Shown here in pieces: positions 1 to 6,570 of a stretch of 6,570 bases of DNA. Origin of the DNA: CAIUGU01 sp031398625. GTDB lineage: Bacteria; Pseudomonadota; Gammaproteobacteria; Steroidobacterales; Steroidobacteraceae. The stretch spans positions 1-6,570 of the forward strand of contig JANNNQ010000357.1 in NCBI GenBank assembly GCA_031398625.1, read 5' to 3'. The translations under genes and the position numbers were made by a program. Position 1 is the stretch's first letter; each line of letters opens with the position of its first letter. The notes below the pieces were generated by a model that was given only the letters and a program-made list of their open reading frames with translations, did not search any database and was not told the DNA's origin.

Positions 1-699
1 CTAGACATGATCGGGCCGCATGTCGTGCCAGGCATCACCACCGACGATCTGAACACGGTCTGCCAGCGTTACATCGAGGATGTGCAGCACGCCATCCCGG
101 CGCCCCTCAACTACCGCGGCTTCCCCAAGTCGATCTGCACTTCCGTCAACCATGTGGTCTGCCACGGGATTCCGGGCGACAAGCGCCTGAAGCAGGGCGA
201 TATCGTCAATATCGACGTCACTGTGATCAAGGACGGCTGGCACGGCGACACCAGCCGCATGTACGCAGTCGGTAAAATCGCGCCTGCCGCCCAGCGGCTC
301 GTCGACCTGACGAAGGAAGCCATGTGGATCGGCATTCGCTGCATCCGCCCGGGACTGAAGCTCGGCGACCTCGGGTATGCGATCCAGCAGTTCGCCGAGG
401 CGAATCATTTTTCCGTCGTGCGCGAATACTGCGGCCACGGCATCGGCCGGATCTTCCATGAAGACCCGCAGGTCCTGCACTACGGCGAGCCGGGCACCGG
501 CTTCGAGCTCGTGCCGGGCATGACCTTCACCGTCGAACCCATGATCAACGCCGGCAAGCGGCACGTCCGCCTGTTGCCGGATGGCTGGACCGTCATCACC
601 CGGGATCATTCGCTGTCCGCCCAGTGGGAGCACACCGTCCTCGTCACCGAAACCGGTCATGAAGTGCTGACGTTGAGCGCCGCCGAGCGCGGACAGTAA
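1..699 (+). CDS. map: Methionine aminopeptidase type I, 5'-truncated by the window edge
   Basis: This cytosolic metalloprotease removes the initiator methionine from nascent proteins. The reading frame is open from base 1, and the first visible residues (LDMIGPHV) align with about residue 25 of the E. coli enzyme, so roughly 24 N-terminal residues lie outside the window. The first ATG, at base 7, is an internal Met and not the start. The five metal ligands of the pita-bread fold are all present: Asp in NIDVTV (codon 214-216), Asp in HGDTSR, His in CGHGIG, Glu in FTVEPM and Glu in QWEHT. The substrate-binding His in VCHGIP is also present. The C-terminus is compact, as in type I enzymes, and no SH3 or zinc-finger extension can be seen in the part shown. 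The stop codon (697-699) is two bases before glnD, which implies co-transcription. The map-glnD pairing is conserved in Gammaproteobacteria. Identification is near certain. Confidence 0.97.
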   Translation, partial: LDMIGPHVVPGITTDDLNTVCQRYIEDVQHAIPAPLNYRGFPKSICTSVNHVVCHGIPGDKRLKQGDIVNIDVTVIKDGWHGDTSRMYAVGKIAPAAQRLVDLTKEAMWIGIRCIRPGLKLGDLGYAIQQFAEANHFSVVREYCGHGIGRIFHEDPQVLHYGEPGTGFELVPGMTFTVEPMINAGKRHVRLLPDGWTVITRDHSLSAQWEHTVLVTETGHEVLTLSAAERGQ

Positions 700-701
700 G
701 C

Positions 702-3395
702 ATGCCGACGGTGACGACGCAGGACATGGAAGAGCTCGTTACCGCCGCGAGCGACCCGCCTTGGGACTACCTTTCCAGTGTCGACAGGACGCTGGCGGAA
801 GGCCGTCATTCGGTAGGAGCGTTCCGCACGGCCCTGCTCGATGGCGACACCCGGCTGCGGCAGCGCTTCATGGAAGACGAGCCGGTTGAATGGCTGGTAC
901 GGGACCGTGCCCGCCTCGTCGACCTGCTGCTGCGTTCCGCATGGCAACTGCATATCGGCCCGCACGCCCAGGAAATCGCGCTGCTTGCCGTGGGCGGCTA
1001 CGGGCGCGGGGAACTGACGCCCTGCTCCGACATCGACGTGATGGCGTTGCTGCCCAAGAGCGAGCACACGCCCTGGCAGCCGCAGCTCGAGGGCTTCCTG
1101 ACCTTCATGTGGGACATCGGCCTCGAGGTCGGCCACAGCGTGCGTACGATCGACGACTGCCAGCGCGAAAGTGCAGCCGATGTCAGCGTCGCGACCACGC
1201 TGATCGAATCGAGACTGCTTGCCGGGCCCGAACTGTTGCTCGAAGCGATGCGACGTGCCCTTGCGCCCGAACGGGTCTGGCCCACGAAGGACTTTTTCGA
1301 AGCGAAGGTGGCGGAACAGACCGCACGCCATCATCGCTACCACGATACGGCCTACAACCTGGAACCGAACGTCAAGGCAAGCCCCGGCGGCCTGCGCGAC
1401 ATCCAGACGATCGGCTGGGTTGCGAAGCGCCACTTCGGTGCCGACTCGCTCGACGAGCTGGTCGACCATGGCTTCCTGACCCGCAGTGAACTGCGCAAGC
1501 TCAAGACCGCACAGGCCTTCCTGTGGAAGGTGCGCTTCGCACTGCACGTGCTCACGGGCCGCCGCGAGGATCGACTGCTGTTCGATCACCAGATCAAGCT
1601 CGCGAAGATGTTCGGCTACGAGGACGCGACCTATACGCTGGCTGTCGAGCAATTCATGCAGCGCTACTACCGCACGGCAATGGACGTCAGCCTGCTGAAC
1701 GAACTGCTGCTGCAGCTGTTCCGCGAGGCCATCCTCTCCGACCTGAGCATTCCGCCCGTGCCGGTGAATCCGCGCTTCCAGATCCGCAATGACTATCTCG
1801 AGATCACGAACGAGGAGATCTTCGACCGCTTTCCGTCGGCGCTGCTCGAGATCTTCGTGGTCCTGGAGCAGAACGCGCAGATCCGCGGCGTGCGCGCCTC
1901 GACGATCCGCCAGCTCACCCGGCATCTCTGGCTGATCGACGAGGAATTCCGGCAGCACCCCCGCAACCATCGCCTCTTCTTCGAGATCCTGAGCGCGCCG
2001 GTCGGTGTCACGCACGAACTGCGGCGCATGAACCTGTACGGTGTCCTCGGGCGGTACATCCCCGCCTTCGGCCGCATCGTCGGCCGCATGCAGTACGACC
2101 TGTTCCACGCCTACACGGTCGATGCCCACACGCTGTTCGTGGTGAGCAACCTCAGGCGCCTCGCGATGCCGAAGTACAACGACGAGTTTCCGGCGCTGTC
2201 GCGGATCATGCAGGCCCTGCCTAAGCAGGACCTCGCCTATCTCGCCGCCATCTTCCATGACATCGCGAAAGGCCGGGGCGGCGATCACTCCGAGCTTGGT
2301 GCTGTCGACGCAGAGGCGTTCTGCCTCGAACAGGGACTCTCCCGGTACGACGCCCGGCTCGTCGCCTGGCTGGTGAAGAGTCATCTCGTCCTGTCTGTCA
2401 CCGCACAGAAGAAGGACATCAGCGACCCGAAGGTCATCCACGACTTCGCGCGCCTGGTCGGCGACCAGACCCACCTCGACTATCTCTATGTCCTGACGGT
2501 CGCCGACGTGCGCGGCACCAACCCGAAGCTCTGGAACAACTGGAAGTCCTCGCTGTTCGCCGAGTTCTACGAGCGGACCAAGCAGGCACTGCGGCGCGGC
2601 CTCGAAAGCCCGATCGACAAGGAAGAACTCATCGCGGACAACCAGGCACAGGCACGCGTCCTCCTCGCACAGGCCGGAGTGGGTCCGGAACGCATAGAGC
2701 TGGTATGGCAGCGGTTCGAGGAGGCTTACTTCCTCAGGTATGCCCCAGAGGAAATCGCGTGGCACACGGAACTGCTGGCTGCCCGCAAGCCCGATGACAC
2801 GTCGCCGCTGGTGGCGGTTCGCCGCCAGACCGGTCGCGGCGGCACGGCGGTGCTGACCTACACGCCGCACACGCAGTTCAGCTTCGCCCGCACCACAGCC
2901 TTCCTCGACCAGATGGGCTTGAGCATCGTCGACGCCCGCATCATGCCGACCCAGGGCGAGTTCAGCCTGGACACGTACCATGTGCTCGAGGATACCGGCA
3001 GCGAACTGACGGACAGCACCCGCATCGAGGATCTCGAGCAGGACCTGCGCGAAACCCTGGGCAAGACATCTCCTGTAGCCGTCACCGTCACGCGCCGGGC
3101 GCCGCGCCAGGTGCGGATGTTCTCCACTTCGACCCAGATCAACTTCAGCGAAGACAGCGTCAACCATCGCACGATCCTGGAACTCATCGCGGGCGACCGG
3201 CCCGGACTCCTGTCCGAAGTCGCCAAGGTCTTCATGGCCGAGCAGGTGGACCTCCATACCTCCAAGATCATGACCATCGGCGAGCGCGCGGAAGACGTCT
3301 TCTACATCTCGGACTACCAGGGGCGGCCGCTCGGTCCGGTTGCCCGCGAACGCCTGCAGCAGCGGCTGGTCGAGGCCCTCGACCGCAGAAGTTAG
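702..3395 (+). CDS. glnD: Bifunctional PII uridylyltransferase / uridylyl-removing enzyme GlnD
   Basis: GlnD is the cytosolic glutamine sensor of the nitrogen cascade: it uridylylates PII (GlnB/GlnK) when glutamine is low and de-uridylylates it when glutamine is high. The 897 residues match the family length (890 in E. coli). Domain order is complete. The nucleotidyltransferase domain has GGYGRGEL at about 98-105 followed by SDID, whose Asp110 and Asp112 are the expected metal ligands. A linker contains the conserved ASPGGLRDIQ. The HD hydrolase domain has DAHT (His476), FHDIAKGRGGDHS with His519-Asp520, and TVADVRGTNPKLW. Two C-terminal ACT domains, at about 715-790 and 824-895, include AGDRPGLLSEVA and would bind glutamine. 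Both catalytic centres look intact. The ATG at 702 gives an N-terminus of normal length but has only a weak ribosome site; translational coupling to map, two bases upstream, is likely. Downstream, dapC follows after 14 bases. Confidence 0.98.
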   Translation: MPTVTTQDMEELVTAASDPPWDYLSSVDRTLAEGRHSVGAFRTALLDGDTRLRQRFMEDEPVEWLVRDRARLVDLLLRSAWQLHIGPHAQEIALLAVGGYGRGELTPCSDIDVMALLPKSEHTPWQPQLEGFLTFMWDIGLEVGHSVRTIDDCQRESAADVSVATTLIESRLLAGPELLLEAMRRALAPERVWPTKDFFEAKVAEQTARHHRYHDTAYNLEPNVKASPGGLRDIQTIGWVAKRHFGADSLDELVDHGFLTRSELRKLKTAQAFLWKVRFALHVLTGRREDRLLFDHQIKLAKMFGYEDATYTLAVEQFMQRYYRTAMDVSLLNELLLQLFREAILSDLSIPPVPVNPRFQIRNDYLEITNEEIFDRFPSALLEIFVVLEQNAQIRGVRASTIRQLTRHLWLIDEEFRQHPRNHRLFFEILSAPVGVTHELRRMNLYGVLGRYIPAFGRIVGRMQYDLFHAYTVDAHTLFVVSNLRRLAMPKYNDEFPALSRIMQALPKQDLAYLAAIFHDIAKGRGGDHSELGAVDAEAFCLEQGLSRYDARLVAWLVKSHLVLSVTAQKKDISDPKVIHDFARLVGDQTHLDYLYVLTVADVRGTNPKLWNNWKSSLFAEFYERTKQALRRGLESPIDKEELIADNQAQARVLLAQAGVGPERIELVWQRFEEAYFLRYAPEEIAWHTELLAARKPDDTSPLVAVRRQTGRGGTAVLTYTPHTQFSFARTTAFLDQMGLSIVDARIMPTQGEFSLDTYHVLEDTGSELTDSTRIEDLEQDLRETLGKTSPVAVTVTRRAPRQVRMFSTSTQINFSEDSVNHRTILELIAGDRPGLLSEVAKVFMAEQVDLHTSKIMTIGERAEDVFYISDYQGRPLGPVARERLQQRLVEALDRRS

Positions 3396-3409
3396 CCGCG
3401 GGGCCAGCG

Positions 3410-4612
3410 ATGAATCCCCGTCTCTCGACGCTGCTGCCGTATCCGTTCGAGCGCCTGCGTGCCCTGCTGGCCGGTGCGAATCCTCCTCCCGGCCTGCCGC
3501 ACATCTCGATGTCGATCGGCGAACCACGGCATGCGCCGCCCGACTTCATTCTCAAGGCGCTGGCGGATGCGTTGCCCACCATCGGCAGCTATCCGTCCAC
3601 GCTCGGCATTCCCGAGTTGCGCCGGGCAGCAGCAGGCGCGCTCAGTCGTCGCTATGGCCTGTCCGCCGGCGCGCTCGAACCGGAAACCATGCTGCTGCCT
3701 GTCAACGGGACCCGCGAAGCGCTGTTCGCCTTGACGCAAACGGTGCTGGACAGCTCCGCGGCAAAGGGTCACCCCGCCGTCGTGATGCCCAATCCGTTCT
3801 ATCAGATCTATGAAGGCGCAGCGCTGCTCGCCGGGGCCGAACCCGTCTTCCTCGATGCGACGGCAGCGAACGGTTATCTCCCGGATCTCGACGCGGTCCC
3901 GGCAGCCGTCTGGCAACGCTGCCAGCTGCTGTTCATCTGCACGCCCGGAAATCCCACGGGCACGGTGATGAGCATCGAGTATCTGCAGCAAGCCCTCGCG
4001 CTCGCGGACCGCTACGGCTTCGTCATCGCCAGCGACGAGTGCTATGCGGACATCTATCCCGATGATGCGTTGGCCCCGCCAGGCCTGCTGCAGGCGGCAC
4101 TCGCTGCCGGGCGCCACCACTTCGAACGCTGCGTCGTCTTCCATAGTCTCTCCAAACGCTCGAGCGTCCCCGGCCTGCGCTCCGGAATCGTGGCAGGCGA
4201 TCCCCGCCTGCTGCAGGCGTTCCTGCTCTACCGGACCTATCACGGCGGCGCGATGCCACCGCCGGTGCAGCTGGCCAGCGTTCTGGCGTGGAACGACGAT
4301 GCCCATGTCGCCGCCAACCGTGAGCTGTATCGGCAGAAATTCCGCAGCGTCGTCCCCCTCCTGAAAGACGTGCTCGACGTCAGTGAACCCGGGGGCGGAT
4401 TCTATTTCTGGCCGCACGTCGGCAATGACGAGAGATTCACCCGCGAACTGTTCGAACAGCAGCACATCACCGTCCTGCCGGGCAGCTACCTCGCCCGCGA
4501 CAACAAGCACGGCAATCCGGGGCTGGGGCGCGTGCGGATTTCCCTCGTGGCTGGCGTCGACGAATGCGTGACTGCCGCCCGGCGGATTCGCGAATACCTG
4601 CTGACCGCCTGA
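3410..4612 (+). CDS. dapC: N-succinyldiaminopimelate aminotransferase (PLP-dependent, class I/II)
   Basis: This enzyme transfers the amino group of glutamate to N-succinyl-2-amino-6-ketopimelate, the step right after DapD in lysine and meso-diaminopimelate synthesis. The 400 residues have the fold-type I aminotransferase landmarks: GEPRH near residues 38-41, which contributes to substrate binding, NPFYQIYEGA at 128-137, TPGNPTG with Asn181, SDECYAD with Asp209 (pairs with the PLP pyridine nitrogen) and Tyr212, HSLSKRS with Lys249 as the Schiff-base lysine, and GRVRISL with Arg376 as the substrate-carboxylate arginine. The sequence resembles the gammaproteobacterial DapC type more than ArgD, which does this job in E. 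coli. Location between glnD and dapD supports the specific assignment. The ATG at 3410 lies 14 bases after the glnD stop, with a GGGG stretch about 8 bases upstream as a plausible ribosome site. A generic aspartate or LL-type aminotransferase is the main alternative, made less likely by context. Confidence 0.92.
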   Translation: MNPRLSTLLPYPFERLRALLAGANPPPGLPHISMSIGEPRHAPPDFILKALADALPTIGSYPSTLGIPELRRAAAGALSRRYGLSAGALEPETMLLPVNGTREALFALTQTVLDSSAAKGHPAVVMPNPFYQIYEGAALLAGAEPVFLDATAANGYLPDLDAVPAAVWQRCQLLFICTPGNPTGTVMSIEYLQQALALADRYGFVIASDECYADIYPDDALAPPGLLQAALAAGRHHFERCVVFHSLSKRSSVPGLRSGIVAGDPRLLQAFLLYRTYHGGAMPPPVQLASVLAWNDDAHVAANRELYRQKFRSVVPLLKDVLDVSEPGGGFYFWPHVGNDERFTRELFEQQHITVLPGSYLARDNKHGNPGLGRVRISLVAGVDECVTAARRIREYLLTA

Positions 4613-4630
4613 TCTGGCCACGGCTCCCGC

Positions 4631-4636
4631 TATACT
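4631..4636 (+). promoter_or_regulatory. Possible sigma-70 -10 element upstream of dapD
   Basis: TATACT matches the TATAAT consensus at five of six positions and sits in the 77-base dapC-dapD gap, followed by a GC-rich stretch and about 53 bases before the dapD ATG. No good -35 hexamer is found 16-18 bases upstream; the closest TTGACA-like string (CTGACC, 4601-4606) is too far away. It would allow dapD to be transcribed separately from map-glnD-dapC. This rests on motif and position only. Confidence 0.35.
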
Positions 4637-4689
4637 CGGCGCCGCGCCGCGGAATGCGACGCTTCCGTCAGCTTCCAGAGAACCTGTCC

Positions 4690-5541
4690 ATGTCCCACTC
4701 TGCCCTGGCTACCCTGATCGATGCCGCGTTCGAGCAACGCGCACAGTTCACCCCGAAAAGTGCACCTGCGGACGTCCGCGATGCAGTGGAGAAGGCGCTC
4801 GCCCTCCTCGACAACGGCGCCGCGCGGGTCGCCGAGAAAATCGACGGTGAATGGCGCGTCAACCAATGGCTGAAAAAGGCCGTGCTGCTCTCGTTCCGCC
4901 TGCATGACAACAACGTCATCGATGCCGGCTATACGCAGTTCTACGACAAGGTGCCGCTCAAGTACTCGACCTACGATGCTGCCCGCTTCCGGGCCGAAGG
5001 GGTTCGCGTCGTGCCATCGGCCATTGTCCGCAAAGGCGCGTATGTCGCCCCGAACGCGATCCTGATGCCGTCGTATGTGAACCTCGGGGCCTACGTCGGC
5101 GAAGGCACGATGGTCGATACCTGGGTTACGGTCGGATCGTGCGCCCAGGTGGGGCGAAACGTCCATCTGTCGGGGGGCGTGGGCCTGGGGGGCGTACTGG
5201 AACCGCTGCAGGCGAATCCGACGATCATCGAGGACAACTGCTTCATCGGCGCGCGGTCGGAGATCGTTGAGGGCGTCATCGTCGAGGAAGGCGCGGTGAT
5301 CTCCATGGGCGTGTTCATCGGCCAGAGCACGCGCATCTATGACCGCGAACGGGACGAAGTCCTCTACGGACGCGTGCCGGCTGGCGCAGTGGTCGTGCCG
5401 GGAACGCTACCTGCGGCCAACGGGAAGTACGGGCTCTACTGCGCCGTCATCGTGAAGCGGGTGGATGCGAAGACCCGGGCCAAGGTGGGCATCAACGAGC
5501 TGCTCCGCGACGAAACGATCGGCCACAATTCAAGGGCGTGA
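4690..5541 (+). CDS. dapD: 2,3,4,5-tetrahydropyridine-2,6-dicarboxylate N-succinyltransferase
   Basis: DapD uses succinyl-CoA to succinylate tetrahydrodipicolinate, committing it to the succinylase route to diaminopimelate and lysine; it is a cytosolic trimer. The 283 residues (274 in E. coli) contain an N-terminal helical domain with RVAEKIDGEWRVNQWLKKAV, then a left-handed parallel beta helix of hexapeptide repeats visible in MPSYVNLGAYVGEGTMVDTW, VGSCAQVGRNVHLSGG, GGVLEPLQANPTIIEDN and CFIGARSEIVEGVIVEEG, and the conserved C-terminal YCAVIVKRVDAKTR and KVGINELLRD. The frame is open further upstream into dapC, but the ATG at 4690 is preferred: MSHSALATLIDAAFEQR aligns with the N-terminus of known DapD proteins. 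An in-frame ATG at 4654 would add 12 unsupported residues. The ribosome site is weak (AGAGAA about 8 bases upstream). About eight residues after LLRD exceed the E. coli protein. The stop lies five bases before a heptamer repeat array. Confidence 0.97.
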   Translation: MSHSALATLIDAAFEQRAQFTPKSAPADVRDAVEKALALLDNGAARVAEKIDGEWRVNQWLKKAVLLSFRLHDNNVIDAGYTQFYDKVPLKYSTYDAARFRAEGVRVVPSAIVRKGAYVAPNAILMPSYVNLGAYVGEGTMVDTWVTVGSCAQVGRNVHLSGGVGLGGVLEPLQANPTIIEDNCFIGARSEIVEGVIVEEGAVISMGVFIGQSTRIYDRERDEVLYGRVPAGAVVVPGTLPAANGKYGLYCAVIVKRVDAKTRAKVGINELLRDETIGHNSRA

Positions 5542-5546
5542 GCGAG

Positions 5547-5591
5547 GGCTACAGGCTACAGGCTACAGGCTACAGGCTACAGGCTACAGGC
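5547..5591 (+). repeat. Tandem heptamer array, CTACAGG x 6 plus partial units
   Basis: Six perfect consecutive copies of CTACAGG occupy 5549-5590, and the seven-base period extends without error from 5547 to 5591 (45 bases, about 6.4 units). The array starts five bases after the dapD stop, in the 77-base gap between the convergent dapD and phoU genes. Because seven is not a multiple of three, translating it gives a seven-residue period (GYRLQAT), which marks open frames here as artefacts and not genes. Copy number in such perfect short tandem repeats usually changes by slippage. No gene function is suggested for the array itself. Confidence 0.97.
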
Positions 5592-5618
5592 GGGAGAGCG
5601 AGGCAAGACTCTTCGAGT

Positions 5619-6371
5619 TCAGGGTTCACTCTTGTCCTCAGGCTGCAGCCTGTAGCCTGCACCCCTTTCTTCCTTGTGCCTGACATCCTCGCCGCTCAGC
5701 ATGAACAGCACCTGCTCGGCGACGTTCTTCGCGTGATCCCCGATGCGCTCCAGGCCCTTGAGCGCCAGCACGGTGTCGATGGTGGCCTTGAGGTAGCGCT
5801 GGTCTTCCATGATCAGCGTCAGGATCTGCCGCAGCGCTGCCTGGAATTCGCGATCCAGCTCATCATCGCGCATCACGACCCGCGCAGCCATCGCGGCATC
5901 GGCTTCGTCCAGCGCCCTGACGGCACTGCGCAGCATGTCCACCGAGAGATCGGCCATGTGGCGCAGGTACCGGGCGACGGCGATAACCGGACCTTGCGGC
6001 TCCCCTTCGCCCAGCCGCAGCGCAAAGCGCGCGATCTTCTTGGCTTCGTCCCCTGCCCGCTCGAGTTCGACCGTCGCGCGTGAAATGGTGCGCGCCATGC
6101 GCAGATCGCCGGCCACCGGCTGGTGCAGGGCAAGGAGCTGGAACGCCTCGTGGTCGACACGCTGGTCCAGGCGATTCACGCGCTCCTCGCGACCCAGTAC
6201 GAGGCGGGCCGCCTCCGAATCACCGTCCAGCAAGGCACGCGCCGCCGTTGCCACCTGGTCCACGACAAGGCCACCCATGGCCACGACGCGCAGGCGCAGT
6301 TCGACCAGCGCCTGGTCCAGAGCGCGCGAAGTGTGTCCCTCGGCGGGATCGGCGTTGAGGAGAATCGCCAT
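5619..6371 (-). CDS. phoU: Phosphate signalling / transport regulator PhoU, with an atypical C-terminal tail
   Basis: PhoU is a cytosolic, all-helical protein that links the PstSCAB phosphate transporter to the PhoR/PhoB two-component system, keeping the Pho regulon off when phosphate is plentiful. The 250 residues form two three-helix PhoU repeats. Each has the conserved metal-cluster motif: ELERAGDEAKKIA at about 102-114 and GLERIGDHAKNVAE at about 206-219. Other family landmarks are VVAMGGLV near 29-36, HQPVAGDLRM at 83-92 and IMEDQRYL at 187-194. The ATG at 6371 is preceded by a good ribosome site. pstB ends 67 bases upstream on the same strand, the usual pst operon order. After the conserved GEDVRH (227-232) there is an 18-residue tail, of which GYRLQ (239-243) is encoded by an inverted heptamer repeat; it is probably unstructured and acquired. 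Confidence 0.95.
   Translation of the reverse strand: MAILLNADPAEGHTSRALDQALVELRLRVVAMGGLVVDQVATAARALLDGDSEAARLVLGREERVNRLDQRVDHEAFQLLALHQPVAGDLRMARTISRATVELERAGDEAKKIARFALRLGEGEPQGPVIAVARYLRHMADLSVDMLRSAVRALDEADAAMAARVVMRDDELDREFQAALRQILTLIMEDQRYLKATIDTVLALKGLERIGDHAKNVAEQVLFMLSGEDVRHKEERGAGYRLQPEDKSEP
5639..5659 (-). repeat. Inverted, degenerate copy of the heptamer repeat within the phoU 3' end
   Basis: Read on the minus strand, this stretch carries one exact heptamer (CTACAGG, 5655-5649) flanked by a partial unit and a diverged unit (CTGCAGC). Bases 5648-5659 are an exact 12-base reverse complement of 5580-5591 in the array; with one mismatch the match extends to 17 bases (5643-5659 against 5573-5589). 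The diverged unit also makes a perfect 14-base palindrome, CAGGCTGCAGCCTG, at 5639-5652. The element is translated as part of the PhoU tail. Confidence 0.85.
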
Positions 6372-6380
6372 CGGATCGAT

Positions 6381-6385
6381 CTCCC
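6381..6385 (-). promoter_or_regulatory. phoU: Ribosome binding site of phoU
   Basis: On the minus strand this reads GGGAG, nine bases before the ATG at 6371. It is the clearest Shine-Dalgarno match in the window and supports that ATG as the phoU start. Confidence 0.55.
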
Positions 6386-6438
6386 GTGCAACAGGCGCGC
6401 TTGCGGCTCAAGGAGCCTCGAGAATAAGCAGGGGTTCC

Positions 6439-6570
6439 CTAGCCGTACCTGCCCGTGATGTAGTCTTCCGTCGCTTTCTTCCCGGGGTTCGTGAAGATCT
6501 TGGCAGCCTCGTCGAACTCGATGATCTCGCCGAGATACATGAACGCGGTGTAGTCGGAAACGCGCGCGGC
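6439..6570 (-). CDS. pstB: Phosphate ABC transporter ATP-binding protein PstB, C-terminal fragment at window edge
   Basis: Only the last 43 codons and the TAG stop (6441-6439) are in the window; the rest lies beyond base 6570. The translated end, with RVSDYTAFMYLGEIIEFD followed by KIFTNPGKKATEDYITGRYG, is the diagnostic C-terminus of PstB, the ATPase that drives high-affinity phosphate import through PstCA at the inner membrane. The Walker and signature motifs are outside the window and cannot be checked. It precedes phoU on the same strand by 67 bases, as expected at the distal end of a pstSCAB-phoU operon. The gap contains the phoU ribosome site and a short 5-base-stem hairpin (6405-6417) with no following U tract on the minus-strand transcript, so readthrough into phoU is likely. 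Confidence 0.95.
   Translation of the reverse strand, partial: AARVSDYTAFMYLGEIIEFDEAAKIFTNPGKKATEDYITGRYG

Noticed and set aside
3072..3080. A single CCTGTAGCC, the reverse complement of the heptamer repeat, within glnD
   Set aside because: It is one nine-base match encoding ordinary GlnD residues (PVA) with no tandem copies, so it is compatible with chance.
657..3527. A 956-codon open frame on the minus strand opposite glnD
   Set aside because: Its codons are exactly in register with glnD codons, so it stays open simply because glnD avoids TTA, CTA and TCA codons, as expected in GC-rich DNA. The translation has no recognisable domain, and glnD is a certain gene. The same register effect explains the long minus-strand frames opposite map (1-660) and dapC (3392-4621).
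4564..4689. N-terminal extension of dapD beginning within dapC
   Set aside because: The frame is open, but known DapD proteins begin near MSHSALATL; the extension overlaps the dapC coding end and lacks family similarity.
5465..6083. Plus-strand open frames running through the heptamer array, with GYRLQAT repeats
   Set aside because: The repeated peptide is just the translation of a seven-base tandem repeat, and the remainder is antisense to phoU. No ribosome site or homologous domain was seen.
6405..6417. Short hairpin GGCTC-AAG-GAGCC between pstB and phoU
   Set aside because: The stem is only five base pairs with no U tract after it on the minus-strand transcript, and the genes are expected to be co-transcribed, so it is not supported as a terminator.
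1..6570. CRISPR, mobile element, toxin-antitoxin, tRNA or riboswitch content
   Set aside because: No spacer-repeat pattern, transposase, terminal inverted repeats, tRNA-like cloverleaf or small unassigned gene was seen; nearly all bases are accounted for by housekeeping genes.

Overview
This window is ordinary, GC-rich chromosomal housekeeping DNA from a gammaproteobacterium. The evidence is the gene order map-glnD-dapC-dapD. The map, glnD, dapD order is that of Escherichia coli, and the extra succinyldiaminopimelate aminotransferase gene (dapC) is typical of pseudomonads, xanthomonads and related GC-rich lineages. All proteins are close to the canonical gammaproteobacterial forms. Third codon positions are strongly G/C-biased. 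I cannot name the genus. I found no sign of a mobile element, CRISPR array, phage or defence system.

Layout, left to right. Bases 1-699 (+) are the 3' nine-tenths of map, methionine aminopeptidase. Bases 702-3395 (+) are glnD, the bifunctional PII uridylyltransferase and uridylyl-removing enzyme, starting two bases after the map stop. Bases 3410-4612 (+) are dapC and bases 4690-5541 (+) are dapD, which catalyse consecutive steps of the succinylase branch of lysine and diaminopimelate synthesis. map, glnD and dapC are packed like one transcription unit. A 77-base gap before dapD holds a possible -10 element. On the minus strand, converging on dapD, are the 3' end of pstB (6439-6570) and complete phoU (5619-6371), the distal end of a phosphate-uptake (pst) operon.

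The only unusual structure lies at the convergent dapD/phoU junction. A perfect tandem array of the heptamer CTACAGG (5547-5591) begins five bases after the dapD stop. An inverted, partly degenerate copy of the same heptamer lies about 50 bases further on (5639-5659), inside the 3' end of phoU, where it encodes part of an atypical PhoU C-terminal tail. The two arms could pair in RNA or single-stranded DNA. This looks like a dispersed intergenic simple repeat that has spread into, or been captured by, the end of a gene; it may also serve as a terminator.

How the genes work together: GlnD senses glutamine and sets the modification state of PII, DapC and DapD make precursors for lysine and peptidoglycan, Map matures protein N-termini, and PstB/PhoU handle phosphate uptake and its signalling. 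The two convergent units are functionally unrelated apart from general nutrient physiology. I did not find an undescribed system here.
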